From assembly GCA_016709665.1 (NCBI GenBank), contig JADJMI010000018.1, positions 8,054 through 72,053 of the forward strand: a stretch of DNA of 64,000 nucleotides, in the 5' to 3' direction. Below, piece by piece: positions 55,729 to 64,000 of this stretch. The notes under the pieces are model-generated. The model made no database searches, was not told where the DNA came from, and saw only the letters and a list, made by a program, of their open reading frames with translations. Origin of the DNA: Betaproteobacteria bacterium (GTDB lineage: Bacteria > Pseudomonadota > Gammaproteobacteria > Burkholderiales > Usitatibacteraceae). How positions within the stretch are numbered: the stretch's first letter is position 1; each line of letters starts with the position of its first letter. The translations under genes and the position numbers were made by a program.

Positions 55729-56811
55729 TCAGCTGACTGCGGCGACAGGGGCGTGCCGAGTCAGTCGCTCCAGCGCAAAACTTAGGGCGCGATCGTCGAA
55801 CAACCGATCCTTGCGCTCTGCCGCGCCCGGTCCACCGCACCAATGGCGCAGGCCTTCTCTGACCGCCGTCACGTTGGGCGCAACGCCCTCGTTCGCGAGG
55901 AGCCAATCAACCGTCGCCAACAATTCCATGCCGAAAGGCGACTCGAATCCATCAATCAGCGCTGCCGTGTACTCCAGCGCCTCAAGATAAGGCTTAGCTT
56001 CCGTCTTGAGATAGGTTTGCAAGAAGCCCTTCCGCTCGTCGTCAAACCAAATCACGTCGAGTGGGTCTGCGTCGCTGATCCGCTTCTCGCAGTGAAGGTA
56101 GCTTCCGTCAAGGTTATTAAGCAGATGAGTTAGGCGGTTGGCGTATGGACCGTACTTGTTTGGTATGAACCGTAGGTCCAAGGGGTTGTCCGCCGGGGAA
56201 AAGCGCTCGATTGCGCGCTCCAAGAACCACGCGAGCGTCTGAATCTCCAGCAAGCTGCACTCCATGCCAAGTACCCAATAGCGTCGAACCAGTTCGGCGA
56301 TCAGGGCGCGGGCCGGTGTCAACTTCTCGACGCCGCTTCGCTTGGCCACGTTTTGGTACTGCTTTGTCGGCTCGAAGACCAGAATGTCGATGTCGAGGTC
56401 GCCCAGTGCGGCCTCGATCTGCGCTCGGACGTCGGCCCATTCGAGGCCTCCATTCCCCGATCCTAGGGGCGGGATGGCGACCGACTTCACTTCATTGGCA
56501 AGCAGGACACGACGCAGATCCTGGAGCCCTTCGACGATCCACTCCATCCGGGATGGAGCACGCCAATGTTGCTTGGTGGGGAAGTTGATAATCCAGCGCG
56601 GACCGTTCAGCTCGTGGACTTCGGTCACAAAGACCTTCCCGGTCTGTATCTGGCTGGCCTTACAGGCAGCCGAATAGAGGCGGAAATTTTCCGCGAACCG
56701 TTCCTTGAACATAAGGGCAATGCCCTTGCCCATCACACCGACGGTATTGACGGTGTTGACCAGCGCCTCAGCCCTAGCTTCTAGCAAGTTGCCTTGTCTG
56801 AGCGTGATCAT
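55729..56811 (-). CDS. darG: DarG-like macrodomain antitoxin
   Basis: A 360-residue protein. The N-terminal macrodomain (about 1-155) has NLLEARAEALVNTVNTVGVM, GKGIALMFKERF and PPLGSGNGGLEW, the ADP-ribose binding loops. The C-terminal ~200 residues (LIAELVRRYWVLGMECSLLE onward) correspond to the toxin-binding part of DarG. DarG removes ADP-ribose from DNA and also binds DarT. The start at 56811 gives MITLRQGNL and shares one base with the darT stop (TGATG), so synthesis is coupled. It converges with the nuclease gene of the defence operon, leaving a 135-base gap with no gene. Confidence 0.92.
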   Translation of the reverse strand: MITLRQGNLLEARAEALVNTVNTVGVMGKGIALMFKERFAENFRLYSAACKASQIQTGKVFVTEVHELNGPRWIINFPTKQHWRAPSRMEWIVEGLQDLRRVLLANEVKSVAIPPLGSGNGGLEWADVRAQIEAALGDLDIDILVFEPTKQYQNVAKRSGVEKLTPARALIAELVRRYWVLGMECSLLEIQTLAWFLERAIERFSPADNPLDLRFIPNKYGPYANRLTHLLNNLDGSYLHCEKRISDADPLDVIWFDDERKGFLQTYLKTEAKPYLEALEYTAALIDGFESPFGMELLATVDWLLANEGVAPNVTAVREGLRHWCGGPGAAERKDRLFDDRALSFALERLTRHAPVAAVS

Positions 56812-57461
56812 CAGAAATACCACTTTGGCAGAACTAGAACTTCCAGCTTCATGTCTTCTCTCTGGATCTGGGCTTCAAGCGCCGATTTTACCGCTTCGGT
56901 ATAGCAGACTACCGCGATCAGTCCGGTGATGGGTAGCTGTCGGTACACGAGGGCCTCGGCCTGATAGCGTTCGATTTGCTCGGGGTCATCTGGATTGCGC
57001 TGAAAATTACGAGTCTGGAGCAACGGCCAGTCAATCTTGCCCAGGTCATCAAGCTCGTTGGAAAAGTTGGCCAACGATGTATAGGCATGTCGATCCGTGA
57101 ATACGAAATCGAGCTCCATCGCTTTAACCTTCGGCAGGCTGGAGACGAGAATGCAGATCTCTTCATTGCGACGTCTTGGGACTTCGCCGCGTCCGGTATA
57201 GATGTTGTACATCATGGGCGAAAACGGAGTGAAGTAGAACGGAACGTAGTCGGCCAGTGTGCCTCCCGGTGCCACCAGGACATTACGATGCGTCCGTCGA
57301 CTGATCAAGTCAGCGTTACCAATTGCGACGTAGTTCGGGTCTCGCACTGGAGAGTTCGCACAGTGCAAGCCATTGCGCATTATCCATGGAAGATTATCGC
57401 GATGGACGATGCGCCAGATCAGCGCCTTCTCCGGGTTCAGGTTGGGGTAGTTGTTAGCCAT
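56811..57461 (-). CDS. darT: DarT-like DNA ADP-ribosyltransferase toxin (DUF4433)
   Basis: A 216-residue protein of the usual DarT length. WRIVHRDNLPWIMRNGLHC is the N-terminal NAD-binding start, YVPFYFTPFSPMMYNI follows, and the catalytic glutamate is E169 in ERYQAEALVYRQLPI. DarT transfers ADP-ribose from NAD to thymidine in single-stranded DNA in a sequence-specific way and blocks replication; DarTG can abort phage infection. The key motifs look complete. It lies between a prophage lysis cassette and a restriction operon, consistent with anti-phage use. Confidence 0.93.
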   Translation of the reverse strand: MANNYPNLNPEKALIWRIVHRDNLPWIMRNGLHCANSPVRDPNYVAIGNADLISRRTHRNVLVAPGGTLADYVPFYFTPFSPMMYNIYTGRGEVPRRRNEEICILVSSLPKVKAMELDFVFTDRHAYTSLANFSNELDDLGKIDWPLLQTRNFQRNPDDPEQIERYQAEALVYRQLPITGLIAVVCYTEAVKSALEAQIQREDMKLEVLVLPKWYF

Positions 57462-57549
57462 TCACCGGCTCCAGGAACGTGCAACAGCCCGCCACCGTGA
57501 CCCGTTGAGCCGTTGGCTTGGGCGCGACCATCACGTCCTGCTTGGGCAT
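57454..57549 (-). CDS. Possible 31-aa leader ORF before darT
   Basis: An ATG at 57549 (MPKQDVMVAPK) opens 31 codons that end inside the first codons of darT (VNG-stop at 57454-57456). It lies between the winged-helix gene and darT and could couple their translation. There is no homology basis; it may be chance. Confidence 0.25.
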   Translation of the reverse strand: MPKQDVMVAPKPTAQRVTVAGCCTFLEPVNG

Positions 57550-57566
57550 TCGGTCGTCCTCTGTAC

Positions 57567-57890
57567 CTAGTCCAGAACCACCAGAAATTCGGTGGCCAGC
57601 GCGGTCGGCCGAACATCGCGGACATTCCGGGTAAGCTCAACTAGTCCGTATCCCTCCATCATTCTCAACGTCCGCGACAGGTTCGACACCTGCCGGCCTG
57701 TCAGCGCGGCCAACTCGGTCAGGGTCTTCGGCTGTGCATCCCGAATGACCCGCAACAACGCCCGGTTCTCCTCGGATAGCACAGCTGCCATCGTCGCTGT
57801 CGATGGAAACCAGACTGTCGGGAGCCGCTTCGCCCCGCCATTGGTCTGGCCATTACTCGTTCCGCGTATGCCGACGACACAACGCTTCAT
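57567..57890 (-). CDS. Winged-helix DNA-binding protein, probable darTG regulator
   Basis: A 107-residue protein. The region LSEENRALLRVIRDAQPKTL then TELAALTGRQVSNLSRTLRM, MEGYGLVEL and VRPTALATEFLVVL is a MarR/ArsR-like winged helix, close to small putative DNA-binding proteins of the HVO_A0114 type that often accompany toxin-antitoxin genes. It is transcribed toward darT with a 105-base gap. Regulation of darTG is inferred from position only. Confidence 0.75.
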   Translation of the reverse strand: MKRCVVGIRGTSNGQTNGGAKRLPTVWFPSTATMAAVLSEENRALLRVIRDAQPKTLTELAALTGRQVSNLSRTLRMMEGYGLVELTRNVRDVRPTALATEFLVVLD

Positions 57891-57981
57891 TTCCTGCGCT
57901 TCGGGGTCATGAGTGGAAGCGTAAGTTTATCACTGTGGCACAAGCATAGCGAGACTCCGTGTCTGCCAAGACATTCGACCG

Positions 57982-58435
57982 TCACAGGAGAATGCGAGCC
58001 TCAGCATTGCGGCGAGCAACGAGGCCGGGGAGCACTCTGCCACCACCGTAGACCCAGCGCCGCAATTCCGATGCTGCATCCCCCGGGCTTGCTGGATGAG
58101 CCTGCGTCGGAGTGTTGATGTCTGTAGACGTCCCGCGCCGAGATTGAATGTGAAGTCGACGATGGCTGCGAGCCGGCCCTCGGGCTCTGTGGCGAGCGCC
58201 GGGCAGTACCGCAGGGTCGCGTTAAGGGCGGAGAGCAGGTCGTGCGCCAGGTAGTCCTCCGCTTCCGCCTCGGTGATCGGTGGGTGCTGCGGGTCGCAGA
58301 GATGACCGTAGCCGATCGTCCAGCAGTAGCCCGCGGGGCAGATGGGTGCGCCCTCCCCGGATCCATCCTTTGGCACCCGGTGGAATCCCTCGAACCGCTT
58401 TGCAAGTTCACGGCGGCCTGCGGCACCGCAATCAC
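57982..58435 (-). CDS. Prophage lysozyme, GH24 family (two frame breaks)
   Basis: An endolysin that cleaves peptidoglycan. After adding one G near 58,405 the N-terminus reads IAVPQAAVNL-AKRFEGFHRV, with the catalytic glutamate in RFEGF; CWTIGYGHLCDP supplies the conserved threonine. After adding one G near 58,070 (a G-run) the C-terminus reads ELRRWVYGGGRVLPG and ends ARILL at 57982. Both ends then match the family, at about 150 residues. Uncorrected frames give a wrong N-terminus or C-terminus. It is the last gene of the lysis cassette. Confidence 0.82.
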
Positions 58436-58447
58436 GGCCGCACCCGG

Positions 58448-58555
58448 TCAAACACGCGCCCAAGGAACCAGAAATTGCAGCACCCGGCCCAGAGCCTGAT
58501 CGGCCTCGGTCCAGGCCTGCAACACGGCGGCACTCCAGCCGAGCCCGGCGGTCAT
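58448..58555 (-). CDS. Small lysis-cassette protein (35 aa)
   Basis: An ATG at 58555 overlaps the holin stop (ATGA) and opens 35 codons (MTAGLGWSAAVLQAWTEADQ) that end 12 bases before the lysozyme start. The position suggests a small lysis accessory protein. No family is recognised. Confidence 0.45.
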   Translation of the reverse strand: MTAGLGWSAAVLQAWTEADQALGRVLQFLVPWARV

Positions 58556-58905
58556 GGCACCCACAAAGCCGCCGTCTTGGCCGCGCAGTAAAGGGCCATG
58601 AACCAGTAGGTGATCACAGGCCGCACGCTGACTGAGAGCGCATCGGCCCAGCGCACACCGGTCTTCTCCCCTTGGGTGCGGACCGCATCACGCAGGGCCT
58701 CGATGGCACCGGTGTTCCAGGCGGCATCGGCCCCCGCGCCAATTTCGGCCATCTTCTGGGCGCCACGCAGGCGGTCGAACTCCAACGCCTTGTCCTGCAT
58801 CGCGAGTTCGTGGCCACGCTCGCTCTTTCGGTCGAACCACTTGAGAACTTCAGGTGCCAGGCGAAACACGCCACCCAGCAGACCACCCAACAGGGTCTCG
58901 ATCAT
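58552..58905 (-). CDS. Phage holin-like protein
   Basis: A 117-residue protein with an N-terminal hydrophobic helix (MIETLLGGLLGGVFRLAPEV), a charged middle (KSERGHELAMQDKALEFD) and C-terminal hydrophobic segments (VRPVITYWFMALYCAAKTAA). This layout matches the 3TM holins of tailed phages and gene-transfer agents. It lies directly upstream of the lysozyme and overlaps the preceding gene by four bases (ATGA). Confidence 0.75.
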   Translation of the reverse strand: MIETLLGGLLGGVFRLAPEVLKWFDRKSERGHELAMQDKALEFDRLRGAQKMAEIGAGADAAWNTGAIEALRDAVRTQGEKTGVRWADALSVSVRPVITYWFMALYCAAKTAALWVP

Positions 58906-59204
58906 TGCGAGCCTCCCATGATCTTGAACTTGATCGCTGCACCCAAGAGCGCGACCACCAGGAGGCTGGTTGTCGCGACGCGGATCACGGTGCGCCAGGC
59001 GGTGCGGCGGGCATCGCGCCAGGCTTCGAGCAGATCGCGCAGCTCCCGGATGTCTTCGGCCGCATGGGGGCCCTCGAGGCCGAGGTGAACGAGCGCGCGC
59101 TCGGCGCCACGTTCGGCGGCGCGATCGAGCAGGTCCTCGAAATCCTCCTTGCGGACGGTGAGGACGTTGTCTTCGGGGGACGGTGTGATGTGTTCGGCGT
59201 TCAT
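58902..59204 (-). CDS. Small phage membrane protein (DUF6127-like)
   Basis: A 100-residue protein: LTVRKEDFEDLLDRAAERGA and DIRELRDLLEAWRDARRTAW form a helical part, and SLLVVALLGAAIKFKI is a C-terminal membrane segment. It resembles small proteins encoded before holins in betaproteobacterial prophages. Its stop overlaps the holin start. Confidence 0.65.
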   Translation of the reverse strand: MNAEHITPSPEDNVLTVRKEDFEDLLDRAAERGAERALVHLGLEGPHAAEDIRELRDLLEAWRDARRTAWRTVIRVATTSLLVVALLGAAIKFKIMGGSQ

Positions 59205-59288
59205 TGGGTCTCCAAAGGCGAACCCGCCACGAGGGGCTGACTCTCGGGCGGGTTCCGGGTTGAATCACAGCTATGTCCTACGGGTGGA

Positions 59289-59510
59289 TCAAATCTCGAT
59301 TACCTCCAGCGTGAGACTGGGTGCGACACCCTCGATGACGTCGTCGCGCACGAATACGGTTTGGCCAACCTGGGCATCTCCTCGGGCGGTGAGGATTCCG
59401 CCACCGGGGAGTTGGACCGTGACGACGCCGGCGCCCACGACCGTGACGGTGCCCGCCTGAAGTGGCGGATCAGGTAGCAGTTGGCGGAACTGCTGGTAGA
59501 CGTTATGCAT
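59289..59510 (-). CDS. Small phage protein of unknown function (73 aa)
   Basis: A 73-residue beta-rich protein starting MHNVYQQFRQLLPDPPLQ, with VTVQLPGGGILTARGDAQVG in the middle. The ATG at 59510 overlaps the end of the upstream tail gene by eight bases, which supports both. Possibly a tail accessory protein. Confidence 0.6.
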   Translation of the reverse strand: MHNVYQQFRQLLPDPPLQAGTVTVVGAGVVTVQLPGGGILTARGDAQVGQTVFVRDDVIEGVAPSLTLEVIEI

Positions 59511-60772
59511 GGGTCTCGACCGCGAGTGTCTGCCAGACGTCGGGAAGCCCCGCCTGGACGCTGGTACTGCGGACCAGACCAAGCCGGCTCACGCCGCCGT
59601 CCTGGTACTCGACGAAAACGCCCGGCTCGATGACGCCGGTCTCAGAAAGTACGGGGAGTCGGAGGATTACTTCGATCTGCCGTCCTGTATCGGCGAGGAC
59701 AGCGATCCCCGTTGGCGTGCCGCGACTGCCTCGGTGATCAGCGGATCGACCACCATCGGCGCCAACTCATCTCCGGCGGTCCCGGTGCGCTTCACCCACC
59801 CGATTACGCCTGCCGAGACGCCGGATACGTAGACGCCGTTGTAGCGGGCCGCGTCCTTCCATTCGAGACTCTCGCGGGCGGTTGCGGCCGAGGGGAGCAC
59901 GAAGCCGGGCACCACAGATCCCCACTCCCAGGGCGGGACGGGATAGCGGGGCAGAACGCGAATCGTCTGCGCGGTGCGATGCGGCTGCAGGTAGGCCCCC
60001 GCTGCTTCCGCAATCGTATTGAGAGCGGAAATGTAGGTCCCCTGATGAGACCAGACGCCAGCGGGAACCAGCCAATCGGTAATGCCCCAGTCCACGCTCC
60101 AGCCGATCGGCACGCCATTGACTAGCAGGGCGTCGGCCATGAGCTGCTGTGCGGTGCTATTCGCCGTGTTCGCGAAGTTCTTCGTCGGCGCATAGGGCGC
60201 GTCGAGGACCGCACCCTTTCCGCGGCCGGAGACTTTCACGGAGGATTCCCCGAAGGCGCGCTCCCGCGACAGGCGCTCGGCCAAGACCCGATAGGCGGTG
60301 CCGTTGATCGTGGCTTCCAGTTCCACCGGATTACCGCTCGCATCGGGCTCGAGGTCGCCCAGGGCCTCAGCCGGGACCGTGGCATCAAACCCCCAGGTCC
60401 AGGAATCGGCGTCGATCTTGAGGCCCAGGGAGAGTGTCGGGATATCGATGTTCCCGGCCACACGCCGTAGTCGAACGTCATTCACAACCACGTAGACCCT
60501 CCGAATCGGGACGATGACCGTCTCGCCGGGCCCCGGCGGAACGGTTCTTCGCAGACAAAGAGCAACACGCCATTCAGAGTGATGGCGTCTTTGAAGATCA
60601 GCGTGCCGCTGGGTGTGTAACACCCCGGCTCCTGCGGCTCCGGCGGACGCGCGAACCGTCCCGCCCAAGGGCGGATGGCTTCGCCCCACCACGATTGCCA
60701 GCCGATCGGGAATGGAATGGCGACCTGGTAGACCGCTCGACGTGCCGCGGAAACCCCTGACCGCCCGCTCAT
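59503..60772 (-). CDS. Phage tail-region protein (two frame breaks)
   Basis: It starts MSGRSGVSAARRAVYQVAIP and is about 423 residues after repair. One G is missing near 60,532 (restored RRGPGETVIVPIRRVYVVVN) and one G near 59,708 (restored ARQRGIAVLADTGRQIEVIL). The middle reads LKIDADSWTWGFDATVPAEA, WVKRTGTAGDELAPMVVDPL and similar, as in structural baseplate or tail-hub proteins of tailed phages. I cannot name the family more precisely. It overlaps its upstream neighbour by four bases and its downstream neighbour by eight. Confidence 0.7.
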
Positions 60773-61308
60773 AGCGGCCTGCGAGGCCCGCTGCGCGGCC
60801 GGCGATCGCCATCTTCAAAGCGCGAGCCCCGGGAATGCCGAACGCCGACGACGCCCTCGAAACGAGAAGCCCGGGAGATCCTACGATCGCGCAGCGCCTC
60901 ATCGGACACCACGCGGCAGTCCTCGACAACCACCCGGGCCGCTTCCTGATGACCCGCCGCCCACCGGACCGGCGCGGGGTCGAAGGAATCGGGGATCAGG
61001 GACGCTACGCGGGCCGCTATCGGCGCGGCCACCTGCCACGGGGCCAATCCCGCCGTCGCGACAGAGAACGCCGAGGAGGCCCTTTCTTGCGCGCCGGTGG
61101 GGACACGGTCGCCCTCTTCCCAAGCCGTCGCGGCGCGGTTGACAGTGGGGCGTGCGGTGTCGGACCGGTAGATCGCCTCAAACGCGACCTCGAGTGGCGG
61201 AAACGTGCCTGAGATCGACAGCGACACATCCGGCGCGACCGACGACTCCCCGAAGAGGAGGTTGGCCGTGCCTGGCAGCAAGCTGAAGAGGAGATCGGCA
61301 TCGGCCAT
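60769..61308 (-). CDS. Phage structural protein of unknown function (179 aa)
   Basis: It begins MADADLLFSLLPGTANLLFG and is followed by SLSISGTFPPLEVAFEAIYR, with an arginine-rich C-terminus. The stop overlaps the next start (ATGA). The last ~45 residues could be in a wrong frame, because the alternative frame also reads like protein (SPGLLVSRASSAFGIPG). Confidence 0.6.
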   Translation of the reverse strand: MADADLLFSLLPGTANLLFGESSVAPDVSLSISGTFPPLEVAFEAIYRSDTARPTVNRAATAWEEGDRVPTGAQERASSAFSVATAGLAPWQVAAPIAARVASLIPDSFDPAPVRWAAGHQEAARVVVEDCRVVSDEALRDRRISRASRFEGVVGVRHSRGSRFEDGDRRPRSGPRRPL

Positions 61309-61311
61309 GGA

Positions 61312-61701
61312 CTACCCCAGCATGCCGGCCGTAATGGTGGCCCTCCCGCCCGCGAAAAGCTGCACCGAATCGAGCCAGACCTCGCCCGGTCCGCCCTCCT
61401 CGGATACATCGCAATCCCACGCCGGCGCGCCGCTGCCATTCACGAACCGGGCCCAGACGGCGACACCTGTGACGGAGATCATGGCCGACTCTGGCGGGTC
61501 GATCGTGAGGATGCCGCTTGCGACCGTGCCGACCGGCTCCAGGAGCGGGATCGAAACCAGGGGGGCGCCGCCCGGATCGGCGCCGTTTGCAGGACGCGCG
61601 GTGCCGTAGATTTCTGCCCGCGCCGCATCGGCGCCGAGTGCGAGGAAGGTCACAACGGCCTCCATGCGCGCGTTGGCGAGAGCGACCGAAACGGAAATCA
61701 C
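61312..61701 (-). CDS. Phage protein of unknown function (129 aa)
   Basis: An intact beta-rich protein (SVSVALANARMEAVVTFLAL, VSEEGGPGEVWLDSVQLFAG). It overlaps its upstream neighbour by four bases (ATGA) and ends three bases before the next start. It is likely a tail-associated structural protein by position. Confidence 0.65.
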   Translation of the reverse strand: MISVSVALANARMEAVVTFLALGADAARAEIYGTARPANGADPGGAPLVSIPLLEPVGTVASGILTIDPPESAMISVTGVAVWARFVNGSGAPAWDCDVSEEGGPGEVWLDSVQLFAGGRATITAGMLG

Positions 61702-62040
61702 GGAATGACAGCCGCGAGGTTGTCTGCAATCACGGCGCGGTAGTTCCCGGTGTGATCGAAGGCGACGACGGTGTACTTGTAGCGGTGGTCGATGTAGTCG
61801 AAGGCGTAGGTGCCGTTAGGCGCGCTCCACGTCTCCCGGATGACGGTGCCCGTAACTTCAGCGACCAGCCACACCTGCCGCGCGACCGGAACGTCGGGGC
61901 GCCCTTTCTTTGACCGTACCCTCAATCCGCCCGCGCCCGCCGTAGGCCGTGTCGCCGATGAAGTGCTGTGCCGAGAGCTTCCCATTCCCGACCGGCCGGA
62001 ACATGGAGACCAGGGCAAGCCCGACCAGGGTCGCGGCCAT
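61698..62040 (-). CDS. Phage protein of unknown function (frame broken near 61,910)
   Basis: It starts MAATLVGLALVSMFRPVGNG. One extra A in a short A-run near 61,910 must be removed to join GTVKEGRPDVPVARQVWLVA. The repaired protein is about 113 residues and ends YRAVIADNLAAVIP. The C-terminal half resembles a carboxypeptidase-regulatory-like beta-sandwich fused to a viral structural protein (weak inference). Confidence 0.65.
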
Positions 62041-62041
62041 G

Positions 62042-63206
62042 CTAATTCGCCCACGGCCCGGTGATGTCGAAGAACATCCCGCCGGCGTAGGCGGTGCCTG
62101 CGCCCAGCTGCTTGTAGAGGAGCTTCTTGCCAGCGACGGGGTGTCTTCGAACACGGCGTCCTGCGTGATCAGGGTCGAGGTCATCTGCGGGGTGAAGTAC
62201 GCACCGGGAAGCTCCGCACGGTAGGTCGAGCCTTCGAAGATCACAGGGGTCGACAGAATCAGGCCGTTGTCGGCCGCGTTCGGGTACGGAAGGTTCGCAA
62301 AGTAGTAGCCCGACGTTTCGTAAAGGGAGCCCGACGACGACGGCGAGAGGGCGTACCGGAAGCCAATCGCCTGCGACCCGCCCGTGCCGAGGTAGGAGCG
62401 CGCGATGTAGCGCACATTAGTCGCCGCCGAATAGTTAGATGCGACGGGGGAGTCGAGGATTCAGGCGTGGCCGCGGAAACGTCGCACCCTTGCAGACACG
62501 GCGAACTTGAAATTGTCCGGGCTCTTCTTCGAGGCCACGTCGCCCATACGACCACGAATACCGCATCCACCAGGGATGAATTTGGCGCGATGGCGAGGTA
62601 GGCGAAGCGGTCGTTGGCGATGATCCACCACTTCTTTGTCGCCGCGCTGTTCGCCTTGGGGATGTAGGCGCCGCCGGCCATCTGCGCTTCGGTCGGGAAT
62701 TTGGCCGTATAGGTATCCACGTCCGTCATTCCTTCGGCACCAAAGGCGCGCGCTGACGTGGTGCCGGCATCGTCAATTCGGATGTGGAGGCCAGTTGCGG
62801 CCACGTTGCCCGACTTGTAAGCCGTCTTGTTCGTCCCGGTGAAAGCCTTCACCCAACCGGCGGGCGCGAGCTTGAGAGTAATCGTGCCCGTCGCGGTTTG
62901 GTCCGTGATCCCGGTTGCATCGAACACCACGGTGTTCGTGGTCGTGCTGATGACGCGCTTCTCGCCGTTAAGCCCAGACGGAGTAGCGCCGGCGATCAAC
63001 ACCACGGAATTCACCCGCGCTGAGTGGCCCGTGGCGATCGTTGCTGTGGCGACGCCGCCGGCCACGACGAGAGAGTCGACCGTCTTGAGCCCGAAGCCAT
63101 CCACGAGACAGGCGTCAAGAACGGCCAGGAGGTTGCCGGCCACGTTGGCGAGTGTCGGCGCGCCGGTCATCGTGGAATCGAAGTGCTTGACGGTGGTGTC
63201 AGTCAT
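62042..63206 (-). CDS. Phage structural protein (four frame breaks)
   Basis: It starts MTDTTVKHFDSTMTGAPTLA and after repair is about 388 residues, ending MFFDITGPWAN. Single-base indels are inferred near 62,555 (VVVW-GDVASKKSPDNFKFAV), 62,490 (SAGCDVSAATPESS), 62,447 (TPPVASNYSAATNVRYIARS) and 62,130 (DTPVAGKKLLYKQLGAG). The N-terminal half has beta-strand patterns like tail tube or decoration proteins. The encoded protein is coherent across all four joins. Confidence 0.68.
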
Positions 63207-63227
63207 GGGCGAGGCCTCGGGAGGCGA

Positions 63228-64000
63228 TTACGGGCGATCCACGTCGCCACGGATGAGGAGCGTGAAGCTATCGTTGGGAACCGTTTCCGGCCCCTGCTGG
63301 ATGGTGCGAACCACCCAAACGGGGAACAAGGCGCCGACGGTGTTGAACCGCAGGACGTTGCCGGCCGCCCATCCGCCGCCCCAACCGGTGGCGCGCAGCG
63401 TGAAGTAGGGCTGGCCGGTTGCGGGGTTGATGGGTGCCACGTCGGTCGCGGTACTACCTGTAGCAATGAGGCCCACGTGCTCGCCGATGACGTTAAACGC
63501 GGTGGTGTTCGTGAACGGAACGTCCACCGCTCGGTGCTCGCGCCGACGTTGGTCACTTCGATCGGGGCCAGCACGTCGTTGTAGGTGCCGGTAGCGGGCG
63601 AGCCCGACACAGCGTCGAGCCACGTCCCAGCCCATGTCGCCTGATCGAATAGGACCGGGACGTAGGCGCGAAGATCCCCCGCCACAAGCGCGGAGGACAC
63701 GACCGACCCTACCGGGTAGTCGTGGGAGATCTGGCGCGTGAAGGCCATCGTGCCGTTGATCTGCACGTCGGCGATCTGCGCCATGTCCTCGATCCGATGC
63801 TCGATCGTGACCGGCTGCGAGTAGCCGGCGACATTGAGAACGTGACCGTGCCGGCTTCGAGATCGGCCGAGTAACCGGTGTCGATCACGTTGCCATCGGC
63901 GCCGATGACGCGCACCCGCGAAAGCCGGACGCGGCCGCAGTTGATGGTCTGCGCGTTGGAGACTGTCTGCGGGCCGATCGTATTGGCGTGGCCGATTACG
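63228..64000 (-). CDS. Phage structural protein, 5' end outside the window (two frame breaks)
   Basis: The gene enters from the right edge (VIGHANTIGPQTVSNAQTIN) and ends at 63228 (LLIRGDVDRP). One missing base near 63,840 separates DLEAGTVTF from NVAGYSQPVTIEHRIEDMAQ; one near 63,527 separates NVGASTER from VDVPFTNTTAFNVIGEHVGL. The ATG at 63784 is therefore internal, not a start. Beta-rich; likely a tail or capsid-associated protein. Confidence 0.65.

Noticed and set aside
57567..57890. Antitoxin of a TumE/TumA-type pair
   Set aside because: The winged-helix protein resembles that antitoxin type, but no small TumE-like toxin ORF is next to it. Its neighbour in the same direction is darT.
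58001..58463. A lysozyme start at TTG 58,463
   Set aside because: That start gives a poor N-terminus overlapping the small lysis ORF. GTG 58,435 with one base restored gives the usual GH24 N-terminus.
63203..63784. A complete 193-codon phage gene starting at 63,784
   Set aside because: The protein continues upstream of that ATG after restoring one base near 63,840 (NVAGYSQPVTIEHRIEDMAQ), and its last third is in a different frame. It is an internal fragment of a larger gene.

Overview
The window reads as a high-GC proteobacterial chromosome, most likely a betaproteobacterium. The support is a Bug/TctC-type solute receptor, Burkholderiales-like small enzymes, G/C-biased third codon positions, and a tRNA-Ala with encoded CCA. 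The species cannot be fixed from sequence alone.

Host part, 1 to about 44,315. From the left: a tandem-domain GT2 glycosyltransferase; four secreted proteins that end in the same pair of ~130-residue domains (InlB-like repeat protein, unknown protein, sugar dehydrogenase, 12-NHL-repeat protein); ilvD with a TctC receptor; an amidohydrolase, lgt and an amidase; an ECF sigma factor followed by a Ser/Thr kinase with TPR-like repeats; then a 15 kb tandem array of five NHL-propeller proteins (20.8-36.1 kb). After the array come a patatin/diiron pair, a PNPOx-like and an AhpD-like gene beside a divergent LysR regulator, a DUF1348 protein, a ketopantoate-reductase-like enzyme, a MgtC/DUF4010 membrane protein and a periplasmic protein with a stop codon inside its signal peptide. 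Two clusters of palindromic GC-rich repeats sit at 2.6 kb and 16.6 kb.

Island, about 44.3 kb to the right edge. Just after tRNA-Ala(CGC) the base composition becomes visibly more A/T-rich and gene content turns foreign. An ISL3-type insertion sequence with matched inverted repeats and a perfect 8-bp target duplication is inserted 48 bp in front of a defence operon. The operon encodes an excisionase-like HTH protein, a Snf2/RapA helicase, a type III Mod-like adenine methyltransferase, a Res-like DEAD helicase, and a separate small protein carrying a PD-(D/E)xK nuclease signature. It therefore looks like a type III-like restriction system whose nuclease is its own subunit and which has gained a Snf2 helicase. 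Convergent to it is a DarTG toxin-antitoxin module with a winged-helix regulator. From 58 kb to the end, all on the minus strand, lie the lysis and tail genes of a prophage that continues beyond the window.

Many reading frames, mainly in the Snf2 helicase and the prophage, are interrupted by one- or two-base indels, mostly in G/C runs, while the encoded protein stays conserved on both sides. Restoring single bases rebuilds whole genes. I treat most of these as probable assembly errors but mark every one. Coordinates for such genes span the rebuilt gene.
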